DNA of 64,000 nucleotides from Mesorhizobium wenxiniae (GCF_002284535.1 NZ_NPKH01000011.1:485539-549538), one strand, 5' to 3'; positions 27,086 to 35,354 are shown, counted from the stretch's first letter. The notes: generated from the sequence alone by a model not told the origin. Made by a program: numbers and translations.

Positions 27086-27430
27086 CTACCCATTCACCGC
27101 CCGGCTGTCCTCAGGCGCCTCGGCGCGTTCGGTCAGGCCGTAGTCGCGCACGACATGGGCGATGCGCAGACGATAGCCGGCAAAGATCCCGCCACGGCCG
27201 GCCTTCTGCGCCTGCCTATGTTTCTCCGTGTTGCGCCAGGCCTTCACCGCCTCCTCGTCGCGCCAGAACGACAGCGACAGGATGCGGTTCGGGTCGGTGA
27301 GGCTCTGAAAGCGCTCGATGGTGAGAAACCCGTCTATGCCGTCGAGCAGCGGACGCAGGTCGGCTGCGAGGCCGAGATAGGCGTCGCGCTTGCCCGCTGC
27401 CGGCTCGACTTCGAAAATGACGGCGATCAT
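27086..27430 (-). CDS. Antibiotic-biosynthesis monooxygenase (ABM) domain protein
   Basis: 114 aa, a single dimeric alpha-beta barrel domain. MIAVIFEVEPAAGKRDAYLGLAADLRPLLDGIDGFLTIERFQS with LSLSFWRDEEAVKAWRNTEKHRQAQ is the usual ABM pattern. Such proteins can be cofactor-free oxygenases or heme-degrading enzymes; the role here is unknown. Its start overlaps the stop of the NIPSNAP gene by four bases, so they form an operon, and it converges on mbfA with a six-base gap. Confidence 0.8.
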   Translation of the reverse strand: MIAVIFEVEPAAGKRDAYLGLAADLRPLLDGIDGFLTIERFQSLTDPNRILSLSFWRDEEAVKAWRNTEKHRQAQKAGRGGIFAGYRLRIAHVVRDYGLTERAEAPEDSRAVNG

Positions 27431-27813
27431 AGTTTCACCTTTCCTTCAGGCATGATCTCGGTCTGAAAAGTCTGCAACTTCTGGGCATCATGCTTCGGTG
27501 CGTGCGGCCCGGACGCGAGTTTCAGAAACGTCCGATCCTCCTTCAGGATGAATCTTTCACGCCGGGCGAATTCGTAATTCGCCCGGCCGACCGGATCGGC
27601 GGCGAGCCTGATGCGGTAGGCTTCGTAAGCCGCCAGGCTGTCGATATTGTAAGCGGCGTAGGCGGTGGTGGCCGAGCCCTCATGCGGCGCAAAATAGCCG
27701 ATCAGATCGGCGCCGCAGCGCGGGATGGCCTCGCCCCAGTTGCGGGCATATTCCTCGAATGCCGCCTTGCCGAACGGGTCGATCTCGTAACGGATGAAGC
27801 AGGTGATGGTCAT
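27427..27813 (-). CDS. NIPSNAP-family protein
   Basis: 128 aa. MTITCFIRYEIDPFGKAAFEEYARNWGEAIPRCGADLIGYFAPHEGS, then SLAAYEAYRIRLAADPVGRANYEFARRERFILKEDRTFLK, is the NIPSNAP ferredoxin-like fold, related to ABM domains. Bacterial members have no settled function. It lies between a DUF1127 gene and an ABM gene on one strand, divergent from an ArsR regulator; this set recurs in alphaproteobacteria and is probably one regulon. Confidence 0.85.
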   Translation of the reverse strand: MTITCFIRYEIDPFGKAAFEEYARNWGEAIPRCGADLIGYFAPHEGSATTAYAAYNIDSLAAYEAYRIRLAADPVGRANYEFARRERFILKEDRTFLKLASGPHAPKHDAQKLQTFQTEIMPEGKVKL

Positions 27814-27908
27814 CTTTTGTCTCCTTGCTGGATTTGTTTGTTGCAGCGACAGTTCGAGTGGGGTCGAAACGTTCGGCGGACCGATGTGCTAGGCAATTTC
27901 TCTGGTGG

Positions 27909-28136
27909 TCACGCTTGCCAGAAGCACTTCGCGCATTCGCGGCGAACGTCTTCTGGCGTCAGGCCAACATCGCGCAAGAGGTGCTCGTCAATCTCGGCGA
28001 GGTCGAGGCGCTGCAGATGGCGGTCGTACCACCGCGCCAGGAGCCGCAGATGCAACCTGCGCAAGATAATGAACGGAAACGGCCGACGGCCGAAGCGCCT
28101 GACAAGCACGGTGTGGGGAATGGTTCTTGCGGTCAT
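27909..28136 (-). CDS. DUF1127 small basic protein
   Basis: 75 aa. The C-terminal part holds the DUF1127 (YjiS-like) motif: LARWYDRHLQRLDLAEIDEHLLRDVGLTPEDVRRECAKCFW. These arginine-rich proteins affect RNA turnover and phosphate or carbon metabolism in Agrobacterium and Rhodobacter. AAGGAG lies six bases before the ATG. It is the first gene of the minus-strand cluster and is divergent from ArsR. Confidence 0.85.
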   Translation of the reverse strand: MTARTIPHTVLVRRFGRRPFPFIILRRLHLRLLARWYDRHLQRLDLAEIDEHLLRDVGLTPEDVRRECAKCFWQA

Positions 28137-28161
28137 CGTTGTCTCCTTGATCTCAGCGGAG

Positions 28162-28174
28162 GATAGTGGTTATC
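28162..28174. promoter_or_regulatory. Possible ArsR operator
   Basis: GATA-GTGGT-TATC is a short inverted repeat in the 68-base region between the divergent DUF1127 and ArsR genes. It is the only symmetric element there. The arms are only four bases, so chance cannot be excluded. Confidence 0.3.
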
Positions 28175-28204
28175 TGACGACAATGCTTCGATGGGGAACG
28201 AACT

Positions 28205-28879
28205 ATGCGTGAAGGACCAGATATAGCCCGCATCGCCAGCCTGGTCGGCGATCCGGCGCGAGCAAACATGCTGACCGCGCTAATGGGCGGCACGGCACTG
28301 ACGGCGAGCGAACTGGCGCTCGAGGCCGGCGTTTCGCTGCCGACTGCCAGCTCGCATCTGTCGAAACTGATGGAGGGCGGGCTGCTGACGCTGGCAAGCC
28401 AGGGGCGGCATCGCTACTACGGCCTCGCCGGACCGCAGGTGGCGGGCATGATCGAGGCGATCACCGGCGTCGCCGCTGCGGTCGGGCCGCAACGGGTGCG
28501 GCCGGGTCCGCGTGATGCGGCCATGCGCGCGGCGCGGGTTTGCTACGACCACCTCGCCGGAGAACAGGCAGTGGCGATGCTGGATCGTCTTGTCGGCAAA
28601 AAAGTCCTCATCCGCGACGATAAGGAGATCAGGCTTGGGCCGTCAGCCGCCGCGCATTTCGCCGAGATCGGCATCGATGTCGAGAGCAAGGCGCGGCGAC
28701 CCGTGTGTCGGGCCTGCCTCGACTGGAGCGTGCGGCGCTCGCATCTGGCCGGCACGCTGGGCGCGGCCATTCTCGACAAGATCCTTTTGGAAAAATGGGC
28801 GCGGCGCGAAAAGGACAGCCGCGCGGTGATCTTTTCGCCGATGGGCAAGCAGGCCTTCGAGACGGTTTTTCTCGGCTGA
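28205..28879 (+). CDS. ArsR-family transcriptional regulator
   Basis: 224 aa. The winged HTH is at the N-terminus: IARIASLVGDPARANMLTALMGGTALTASELALEAGVSLPTASSHLSKLMEGGLLTLASQGRHRYYGL. A C-terminal region of about 120 aa with CRACLDWSVRRSHLAGTLGAAILDKIL is seen in a longer ArsR subgroup; its Cys pair may sense metals or redox state. It probably controls the divergent DUF1127-NIPSNAP-ABM genes. It ends seven bases before the ligD stop codon on the other strand. Confidence 0.88.
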   Translation: MREGPDIARIASLVGDPARANMLTALMGGTALTASELALEAGVSLPTASSHLSKLMEGGLLTLASQGRHRYYGLAGPQVAGMIEAITGVAAAVGPQRVRPGPRDAAMRAARVCYDHLAGEQAVAMLDRLVGKKVLIRDDKEIRLGPSAAAHFAEIGIDVESKARRPVCRACLDWSVRRSHLAGTLGAAILDKILLEKWARREKDSRAVIFSPMGKQAFETVFLG

Positions 28880-28886
28880 AAGATGA

Positions 28887-29870
28887 TCAGCCGCCCTTGA
28901 GCGGCTTGCCCTGCTTGAAAAAATCCGCCCAGGGATCGGCTTTCGCCAACTGCTTCAGCGTCGTCTTGTCGCCGACCGGAAAGGCGTTCGGCGCCAACCC
29001 GGCCTCGATCTCCGCCCAGGTCGCCGGCATCGAGACCGTAGCGCCTTTCTTGGCCCGCGACGAATACGGTGCCACCGTGGTCGAGCCGCGGCCATTGCGC
29101 AGATAGTCGACGAAGATCTTGCCGGTGCGCGCCTTCTTCGACAGCGTCGCTGTATACCGATCAGGGGCGGCCTGCTCGAGGGCGCGGGCGAAATCGTGAG
29201 CGAAGTCCTTCACCTCATCCCAATCCGCCGACGGTTTCAGCGGCACGACGACATGATAGCCCTTGCCGCCGGAGGTCTTGACGAAATGCGGCAATGACAG
29301 CTCATCGAGCTGGCCCCGGATTTGGAGCGCCGCCGCGCGCACCGCTTTCACGTCGACGCCTTCGTCGGGATCGAGATCGAAGATGATCTGGTCCGGCTTG
29401 TCCAGTTCGTCGATGGTGCAGCCCCAGATATGGATCTCGACCACGCCGAGCTGGACTAAGGCAGCGACACCATCGAAATCGCGGATGAACAATATCTCCT
29501 CGCCGTCCATCGGATCCTTCATCCTGGCGATTTTTTCGTGCATGCCTGCGGACGCATGCTTTTGGAAGAAGCGTTGGCCGCCGACGCCGTCCGGCGCCCG
29601 TACAAGGCTGAGCGGCCGATTGACAACGTATTGTTGCATGCGCGGCCAGACCAAAGCGTAATGATCGAGCAGCCCCTGCTTAGAGACCTTCTCCTGCGGC
29701 CACAGAAGCTTGTCGGGATGAGAAAGTTTTACGACGGTTTTTGCCCTCCCGGCGGATTTGACAGAGGTCTCGCCCTTGCCCCCGGCAGGCTTTGCCTTGG
29801 TGTCGGCCTTGCCTGCGGGTGCCTTCGGCTTTTCCTGCACGACTTCCTCCGCCGGTTTGTCCTCGCGCAA
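28887..29870 (-). CDS. ligD: LigD polymerase domain, 5'-truncated
   Basis: 327 aa from a TTG at 29870. After a Lys/Ala-rich linker (about 1-45) comes the primase-polymerase domain of bacterial NHEJ: LSHPDKLLWPQEKVSKQGLLDHY, the metal-binding DLDPDEG near residue 166, and KTSGGKGYHVVVPL near 195. Full LigD also carries a ligase and a 3'-phosphoesterase domain. Here the protein starts in LREDKPAEEVV, normally the end of the ligase domain, so those parts are lost (see the next feature). Polymerase-only LigD forms exist in rhizobia, so it may still be expressed. No ku gene is in the window. Confidence 0.8.
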   Translation of the reverse strand: MREDKPAEEVVQEKPKAPAGKADTKAKPAGGKGETSVKSAGRAKTVVKLSHPDKLLWPQEKVSKQGLLDHYALVWPRMQQYVVNRPLSLVRAPDGVGGQRFFQKHASAGMHEKIARMKDPMDGEEILFIRDFDGVAALVQLGVVEIHIWGCTIDELDKPDQIIFDLDPDEGVDVKAVRAAALQIRGQLDELSLPHFVKTSGGKGYHVVVPLKPSADWDEVKDFAHDFARALEQAAPDRYTATLSKKARTGKIFVDYLRNGRGSTTVAPYSSRAKKGATVSMPATWAEIEAGLAPNAFPVGDKTTLKQLAKADPWADFFKQGKPLKGG

Positions 29871-29928
29871 TCTGGAACGAGGCGTGGCGCATTATACGGT
29901 CGACGTCCAGGTACGGAAAGTGAGGCAA
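29871..29928 (-). pseudogene. Frameshifted trace of the LigD ligase domain
   Basis: Directly upstream of the ligD frame, a different frame reads VDRIMRHASFQ. In full-length LigD the ligase domain ends in a phrase like VRHASFQGLREDKPAEEV. HASFQ and LREDKPAEEV are thus both kept but lie in different frames, two bases short of continuity. This indicates decay from a longer ancestor. Confidence 0.55.
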
Positions 29929-29963
29929 AGCCGGGTTGTCCGGCCTTGCCTCGATCGCGGGTG

Positions 29964-30470
29964 CTATTCCGCGGCCTGAAGGTTGACCTTGGCTTCCGCA
30001 ATCTCGGTAAGCTTGCGGTCGGTCGCCTGCTCTTCCTTGATGTTGTTGGCCAGGACATTGGCACAGTCGGTACGGCCAAGCTGCTTGGCCCAGGCGATCA
30101 GGGTGCCGTAACGGGTTATCTCGTAGTGCTCGACCGCTTGCGCGGATGCGATCAGGGCGGCGTCGAGAACGTCCTTGTCGTCGATGTCGCCGCTGACTTC
30201 ATCGGCTTCCTCGAGAATGCCGTCGATAGCCGGACAGTTGACCGTCTTGGCCTTCACGCCATGCAGTTCGAACACCTTCTCGACCCGCTCGATCTGGCCT
30301 TTGGTCTGGCCGAGGTGCTTCTCCAGGCCGGCTTTCAGCTGCGGATCGGTCGCCTTGTCGATCATCTTCGGCAGCGACTTCTCGATCTGTTTTTCGGCGT
30401 AATAGATGTCGCGAAGCGTGTGGACGAAGAGGTCGTCCAGGGTCTTGATGTCTTTCGAAAAGAAACCCAT
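29964..30470 (-). CDS. DUF892 (YciE/YciF-type) ferritin-like stress protein
   Basis: 168 aa from ATG 30470 (MGFFSKDIKTLDDLFVH); a longer frame upstream lacks coding character. Four-helix ferritin-like pattern: TLRDIYYAEKQIEKSLPKMIDKATDPQLKAGLEKHLGQTKGQIERVEKVFE, then AIDGILEEADEV and ALIASAQAVEHYEITRYGTLIAWAKQLG. The Glu/His residues would bind a di-iron site. Members are induced by osmotic and general stress. An EcfG-type promoter about 100 bases upstream supports general-stress control. Confidence 0.88.
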   Translation of the reverse strand: MGFFSKDIKTLDDLFVHTLRDIYYAEKQIEKSLPKMIDKATDPQLKAGLEKHLGQTKGQIERVEKVFELHGVKAKTVNCPAIDGILEEADEVSGDIDDKDVLDAALIASAQAVEHYEITRYGTLIAWAKQLGRTDCANVLANNIKEEQATDRKLTEIAEAKVNLQAAE

Positions 30471-30570
30471 GGCTTTGCCTTTCCATTGTTCTAGCTGTGC
30501 GGGGTCCTGGCGGCGGTTCCGCACGGAAGCCGCTGCCTGGTGGGCCGGGTTGGTCCCGGCTTTTAGCGTC

Positions 30571-30595
30571 AACGTGCGGCTATCGGACGGGTTCC
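30571..30595 (-). promoter_or_regulatory. EcfG-type general-stress promoter of the DUF892 gene
   Basis: Read on the minus strand: GGAAC (30595-30591), 16 bases, CGTT (30574-30571). This matches the GGAAC-N16/17-CGTT consensus of the alphaproteobacterial general-stress sigma factor EcfG/RpoE2. It lies about 100 bases before the start codon, facing the gene. The rest of 30471-30876 shows no gene. Confidence 0.75.
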
Positions 30596-30876
30596 TGGCT
30601 TTCCCCGAGCACGCACGGAAATTTCGCGGCGCCGGCCAAAGTTGAAACACAAGCGCGCCGCAGCGACATCCAAACGAAACATATGTGATGCAAAAGTCAC
30701 ACTAGCCGGAATGCCGACGAACTGCATGGAAAGACCCCGAATCAGCCGCATTCCAGCCACGAACCAAGGCCTTTTTGACCAAAGATTAACATCGTGTTCA
30801 CCGACTATTCACGCCTCGACGCTATGATGCCCGCAATTCGGAAGGGACATCCGAAATCGGGACAGGGACAGGGACA

Positions 30877-31023
30877 ATGAACTTCTTGACGCACCTCATC
30901 GGCTACGCTGCCGCCATCCGCGAATTCGTCGCGCCGACCTACCGGCCGGAGCGCTATTACATGCGCGGCCCCGGCCCCGCTTGCGCACGCCGCGGCCACA
31001 CGCTCGGCATCAGCGCGCACTGA
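30877..31023 (+). CDS. Small hypothetical protein, 48 aa
   Basis: ATG at 30877, preceded by three tandem GGGACA units (30859-30876) that supply a purine-rich ribosome site. The product starts MNFLTHLIGYAAAIREFVAP and continues with an Arg/Tyr-rich tail. The frame is clean and the composition plausible. I do not recognise it; short rhizobial ORFs of this kind are common. Confidence 0.45.
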   Translation: MNFLTHLIGYAAAIREFVAPTYRPERYYMRGPGPACARRGHTLGISAH

Positions 31024-31235
31024 TGACGACCATGGAAGGCCGTCACGACAGCCGGATCTGCAGGCCGGCCGCCGATCACCGTGCGACGACCTATCGCGCG
31101 GAACGTCCTGGGCTCGCCGACAGGCGGCGTGCGACAACGCCAAGGTTCTGAGATTCTAGGGCTTTGAGATTCAGGGGCTTTGATCTCGCCGCCGGCAAGC
31201 TTAGTGTCGTTTGACACCAAGAAGCCGGGACTCGT

Positions 31236-31679
31236 GTGACCGCCCAGCCAGACCATCCTCCCGAAAAGCCAGCCTTCGATGCAAGCCAGCCTCTGATCGT
31301 GTTCGACGGCGTCTGCGTGCTGTGCTCTGGCTTTGTGCGCATGGTGGTCAGGCTCGACCGCAAAAGCCGCTTCCGTTTCGCCACGGCGCAGTCGCCGCTC
31401 GGCGAAGCGCTGTTCCGAAAATACGGGCTGCGGACGGACAGCTACGAGACCAATCTGGCCCTCATCGACGGTGCCGCCTTCACGCGGCTGGACAGTTTCA
31501 TTGCCGTGATGGCGGAACTGGGCTGGCCGTGGCGGGCGGCGAGATCTTTACTCCTGCTGCCGCGCCCGCTTCGCGACTGGCTCTACGATCGCGTTGCGAA
31601 GAATCGTTACGCGCTGTTCGGCAGGAAAGAGAGCTGCGAGATCCCGTCCGCCGAGTTGAAAGGGCGGCTGATTGGCTAG
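31236..31679 (+). CDS. DCC-family thiol-disulfide oxidoreductase (DUF393)
   Basis: 147 aa from a GTG at 31236. The family signature is clear: IVFDGVCVLCSGFVRMVVRLD, with Asp24, Cys27 and Cys30 (DxxCxxC), then FRFATAQSPLGEALFRKYGL and LLLLPRPLRDWLYDRVAKNRY. DCC proteins have a thioredoxin-like fold and probably act in disulfide exchange. It converges on the DUF1850-TRAP operon. The upstream region 31024-31235 holds no gene. Confidence 0.85.
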   Translation: MTAQPDHPPEKPAFDASQPLIVFDGVCVLCSGFVRMVVRLDRKSRFRFATAQSPLGEALFRKYGLRTDSYETNLALIDGAAFTRLDSFIAVMAELGWPWRAARSLLLLPRPLRDWLYDRVAKNRYALFGRKESCEIPSAELKGRLIG

Positions 31680-31753
31680 GCCGGCCACTGCAAAGGTTCT
31701 ATCCTGCCCGATACCGCGGTCGGATCGGCACCCCTCTTTGCCGGAATCATCCG

Positions 31754-32125
31754 TTATCGCGGCTGGCTCGAAGCTTCGCAAGGCTCCAGCAAGATCGCGT
31801 CGCCTGCCGCCCTGGCGAGTTCGCGGCAGCCCTGAATCGTGCACAGCGTCCAGCCCGTCGCGCCAGAGGCCGCGAGCACAAGGCGCCGCTGCGGCGCCAT
31901 CTTGGGTTTATAGACCCACCAACCGTCCCGCAGCACCGAGCCTTCCGGCGGCTCCATGCCGGCGCCCGAGCCCTTGATCCGCGCCTCGGCGATCTGCAAG
32001 CCGGAAGGCATCACTTTCCAGTCTTCCTGCCAACGCGTCTTTTCCACCGAATGCGTCCAGGCGAGCGTGAACGCAGCCACAGTGAGCGTCACCGTCTTGC
32101 CGGCGGCGAGGATACAGAGGCTCAT
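31754..32125 (-). CDS. DUF1850 protein linked to a TAXI-TRAP transporter
   Basis: 123 aa from ATG 32125, overlapping the TRAP permease stop by four bases. MSLCILAAGKTVTLTVAAFTLAWTHSVEKTRWQEDWKV and the WVYKPKMAPQRRLVLAASGATGWTLC end are the DUF1850 pattern, in which HSVEKTRWQEDW is conserved. The gene is almost always next to fused TRAP permeases of the TAXI class; its exact role is unknown. The open frame continues far upstream to 33538, but only as a shadow of the permease gene. Confidence 0.85.
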   Translation of the reverse strand: MSLCILAAGKTVTLTVAAFTLAWTHSVEKTRWQEDWKVMPSGLQIAEARIKGSGAGMEPPEGSVLRDGWWVYKPKMAPQRRLVLAASGATGWTLCTIQGCRELARAAGDAILLEPCEASSQPR

Positions 32126-34212
32126 GCGGTGCCGGTGGCCTGCCGCGCACGCCAGCAATGCCAGCCGATCCAGGCGACAGAGAGCGCCCAGCCAGCTTCG
32201 TCGGTGACTGGCAGCGCCGCAACCAGCAGCACGCCGGCGGCGAAGGCGACGAGACGTTCCCACCAGGCCATGCGCCGGGCGAGGAACCCGACGGTGGCTG
32301 CGCCCCACAGGGCAATGCCCACGCAAGCCTTGGCGACGACATAGGCGACCTCGACGGGATAGCCGAACTGGGCGGCGATCGGGCCGGGGTCCTGCAACAT
32401 CAGCGCCGGGGTGTAGACCGCCATGAACGGCACGACGAAGCCGGCGACGGCAAGCTTGGTGGCTTGGATGCCGATCTTGAGGCCGCTCTCCTTGGCCATG
32501 GGCGCGGCGGCGAAGGCCGCCAGCGCCACCGGCGGTGTGAGGTCGGCCATGATGCCGAAATAGAAGACGAACATATGGCTGACCACCAGCGGCACGCCGA
32601 GCGACAGCAATGCCGGTCCGACCAGCGACGAGGTGATGATGTAGTTGGGGATCGTCGGTATGCCCATGCCGAGCACCAGGCAGGTCAGCATGGTCAGCAC
32701 CAGTGACAGGAACAGATTGTTCTCGCCGATGGAGATGATCCAGCCGATGAAAGTCGAGGCGATGCCGGTGAGCGTCAAAGTGCCGATGACAACGCCAACG
32801 ATGGCGCAGGCGATGCCGACCGGCAGCGCGTTCTTTGCTCCCTCGGCAAGCGAATCTACGCATATCTGCAGCGTCTCGCGACCGCCCTTGAAGGTGACGC
32901 AGGCGACAATTAGCCCGGCGATCACAAGACTGAGGATATTGACGCCGAATTTCATGAAAGAGGCGGCGGCAAGTCCCAACGCCAGCCAGAAGACGATGCG
33001 GAAGGCAAGCGGCCCGATCAACGCCGCCAGCGGCGTGCCGAGGATGAGCACGATGGTCAGCGCCAGACCCATGGTGCCGGCAAAGATCGGCGTATAGCCG
33101 GCAAACAGCAGATAGATAAGCGCGGCCAGCGGCAGCACCAGCGGCCAATGTCTTCTCACCGCGTCCCACGGATTGGGCAGGTCCGCCTTGGCCATGCCCT
33201 GTAGGCCGGCCTTGCCGGCTTCCAGGTACACCTGCCAGAAGCAGGCGCCGAAATAGAGCAGCGCCGGGATGATCGCCGCCTTGACCACCTCGGCATAGGG
33301 AATGTTCAGCGTCTCGGCCATGATGAAGGCGACGGCGCCCATCACCGGCGGCATGATCTGGCCGCCCATTGACGAGGTTGCCTCGACGGCGCCGGCGAAA
33401 GCCGAACGGAAGCCGAAGCGCTTCATCAGCGGGATGGTGAACTGGCCGGAGGCCACCACATTGGCGACGCCAGAGCCGGAAATGGTGCCCATCAACGCCG
33501 AGGACAGAACGCAGACCTGGGCCGGGCCGCCGCGCCACGAGCCGACCAGGCCAAGGGCGAAATCGTTGAACAGTGCGATCATGCCGGCGCGTTCGAGAAA
33601 GGCAGCGAAGACGACGAAGATGAAGATATAGGCGGCCGAGACGTAGACCGGCGTGCCGTATATGCCTTCGGTGCCAAAGGCGAAGGTGTCGATGAGCTGG
33701 GCGAAATCATAGCCGCGATGGATGAAGGGCGGCGGCAGGTGATTGCCGAAGAAAGCGTAGGCGAGAAAGATCAGAGCGATCAGGGCAAGCGGCAGCCCCA
33801 TCAGCCGCCGTGCCGCCTCGAAGACCAGCACGACCAGCACCGTGCCGATGATCAGGTCCGGCGTGGTGAGGAAGCCGGAGCGGCGGATGAGGTCGGTATA
33901 GAACACCCAATTGTAGAGGCCGGTGGCAAAGCCGAGCACGCCGAGCGCCCAGAACGCTGCTTTCGCCGGTGTGCTTGTGGCGCGCAGATTGGCGATCAGG
34001 GCAAAGCCGAGCAGCAGCAAGAAGCCGACATGCATGGCGCGCACCACCTGGCTCGGAAGGCTGCCATAGGCGGCGATGTAGATCTGGAAGATAGAAAAGG
34101 CGATGGCGATGAGAAAGGCGGCCTTGCCGGCGATGCCTTCGCCGAAACCCGACGGCAGGCCTTCGACCGGGGCTTCGGCGGTGGGGGAAAGAACGGTCGG
34201 GGCGTCGGTCAT
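32122..34212 (-). CDS. TRAP transporter fused permease (TAXI type)
   Basis: 696 aa, a fusion of the small 4-helix and large 12-helix TRAP subunits in one chain. The first part (about 20-190) has helices ending in the GFLTTPDLIIGTVLVVLVFEAARR segment; the DctM-like part follows with AFLERAGMIALFNDFALGLVGSWRGGPAQVCVLSSALMGTISGSGVANVVASG near residue 205 and MPPVMGAVAFIMAE near 280. It imports a solute by sodium or proton gradient, with the TAXI binding protein encoded upstream. The ligand is often a dicarboxylate or glutamate-like compound; not determinable here. Confidence 0.93.
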   Translation of the reverse strand: MTDAPTVLSPTAEAPVEGLPSGFGEGIAGKAAFLIAIAFSIFQIYIAAYGSLPSQVVRAMHVGFLLLLGFALIANLRATSTPAKAAFWALGVLGFATGLYNWVFYTDLIRRSGFLTTPDLIIGTVLVVLVFEAARRLMGLPLALIALIFLAYAFFGNHLPPPFIHRGYDFAQLIDTFAFGTEGIYGTPVYVSAAYIFIFVVFAAFLERAGMIALFNDFALGLVGSWRGGPAQVCVLSSALMGTISGSGVANVVASGQFTIPLMKRFGFRSAFAGAVEATSSMGGQIMPPVMGAVAFIMAETLNIPYAEVVKAAIIPALLYFGACFWQVYLEAGKAGLQGMAKADLPNPWDAVRRHWPLVLPLAALIYLLFAGYTPIFAGTMGLALTIVLILGTPLAALIGPLAFRIVFWLALGLAAASFMKFGVNILSLVIAGLIVACVTFKGGRETLQICVDSLAEGAKNALPVGIACAIVGVVIGTLTLTGIASTFIGWIISIGENNLFLSLVLTMLTCLVLGMGIPTIPNYIITSSLVGPALLSLGVPLVVSHMFVFYFGIMADLTPPVALAAFAAAPMAKESGLKIGIQATKLAVAGFVVPFMAVYTPALMLQDPGPIAAQFGYPVEVAYVVAKACVGIALWGAATVGFLARRMAWWERLVAFAAGVLLVAALPVTDEAGWALSVAWIGWHCWRARQATGTA

Positions 34213-34237
34213 TGGCGGGGTTCCTGGCGGGGCGTTC

Positions 34238-34388
34238 CCCTCCCCCTTGAGGGGAGGGTGGACAGCCGCCGAAGGCGGATGGACGGGTGGGGTAACCTCA
34301 ACTGCCTCGACCTTTGACTGAAAAGACGGAGTGCGTCACCGAGGACCCCTCCCGGCCCTGCGGGCCACCCTCCCCTCGAGGGGGAGGG
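34238..34388. repeat. Inverted-repeat intergenic element
   Basis: A 24-base arm (34238-34261, starting CCCTCCCCCTTGAGGGG) and its inverted copy (34365-34388) match at 23 of 24 bases. Each arm is itself a CCCTCCCC/GGGGAGGG palindrome. Smaller hairpins (GCCGCC-GAA-GGCGG and GGCCCTGCGGGCC) lie between. It fills the gap between the TAXI binding-protein and permease genes and resembles multicopy rhizobial elements. Confidence 0.7.
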
Positions 34389-34394
34389 AGTGCC

Positions 34395-35354
34395 CTACTT
34401 CACCAGCCCCTTTTCCTTGTAGTACCGCTCGGCGCCGGGATGCAGCGGCACCGGCATGCCGTCGAGCGCCTTGGTCATGTCGATCGCCTTGGCGGCGGCG
34501 TGGGCGGCGGCGAGCTGGTCGAGATTTTCGAACAGCAGCTTGGTCATCTGATAGGCGGTCTCGTCGGAGACGTCGGCATGGGTGATGAGGAAATTACCGA
34601 CGGCGGCGGTCGCGACATCCTCGGTCTGGCCTTCATAGGTGCCCTTGGGAATGGCTACCGAAAGATAGGGCGAGCCGATCTTGGCGACGTCCTCCGCCGG
34701 TACTGCAACGACGTTGATCGGCACCGAGGTGGCGAGGTCGCGGATCGATGCGACGCCGAGGCCGGCCGATTGCAGCGTGGCGTCGAGCTGGCGGTTCTTG
34801 ATGAGCTCGACCGATTCGGCGAAGGGCAGATACTCGACCCGTCCAAGGTCTTCGTATTTCAGCCCGGCGGCCGCGAAGATGGCGCGGGCGTTGAGCTCGG
34901 TGCCGGAGGCCGGCGCGCCGACAGACAGGCTCTTGCCCTTGAGGTCGGCAAGCGTCTTGATGCCGGATTCCTTGCTGGCAACGATCTGGATGTAGTTGGG
35001 ATAGATGGCGGCGATGCCGCGCAGCTTGTCGAGCTTGCCCGGGTAGCCGGCTTCGGTATTGCCCTCGGCGGCCAGTTTGACGGCATCGCCGAGCGCGAAG
35101 GCGATCTCGCCTTTGCCCTGCTGCAGCAGGTTGAGATTCTCGACCGAAGCTTTCGTCGCCTGCACCTGGGTGCGGGCGCCTTCGATGCCCTTCCCGTAGA
35201 TTTCCGACAGCGCGACACCGAGCGGATAATAGACGCCCGAGGTGCCGCCGGTCAGCACGTTGATGAATTCCTGCGCCTTGGCCGAAACCGCGCCAATGCC
35301 CAGCGACAGCGCCAGCGCGCCGGCGGCAACAAACTTCGTCCTGAAATTGAGCAT
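34395..35354 (-). CDS. TAXI-family TRAP solute-binding protein
   Basis: 319 aa from ATG 35354 (MLNFRTKFVAAGALALSLGI), with GGGAGG seven bases upstream and a signal peptide cleaved near AKAQ. The TAXI motif is at the mature start: FINVLTGGTSGVYYPLGVALSEIYG. Other family marks are the ATKASVENLNLLQQGKGEIAFAL stretch and KSLSVGAPASGTELNAR. It captures the solute in the periplasm and hands it to the fused permease encoded next. A longer upstream frame to 35606 is not coding-like. Confidence 0.92.
   Translation of the reverse strand: MLNFRTKFVAAGALALSLGIGAVSAKAQEFINVLTGGTSGVYYPLGVALSEIYGKGIEGARTQVQATKASVENLNLLQQGKGEIAFALGDAVKLAAEGNTEAGYPGKLDKLRGIAAIYPNYIQIVASKESGIKTLADLKGKSLSVGAPASGTELNARAIFAAAGLKYEDLGRVEYLPFAESVELIKNRQLDATLQSAGLGVASIRDLATSVPINVVAVPAEDVAKIGSPYLSVAIPKGTYEGQTEDVATAAVGNFLITHADVSDETAYQMTKLLFENLDQLAAAHAAAKAIDMTKALDGMPVPLHPGAERYYKEKGLVK

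Noticed and set aside
31754..33538. 594-codon minus-strand frame
   Set aside because: Only the last 123 codons (DUF1850) are real; the rest is a shifted shadow of the TRAP permease.
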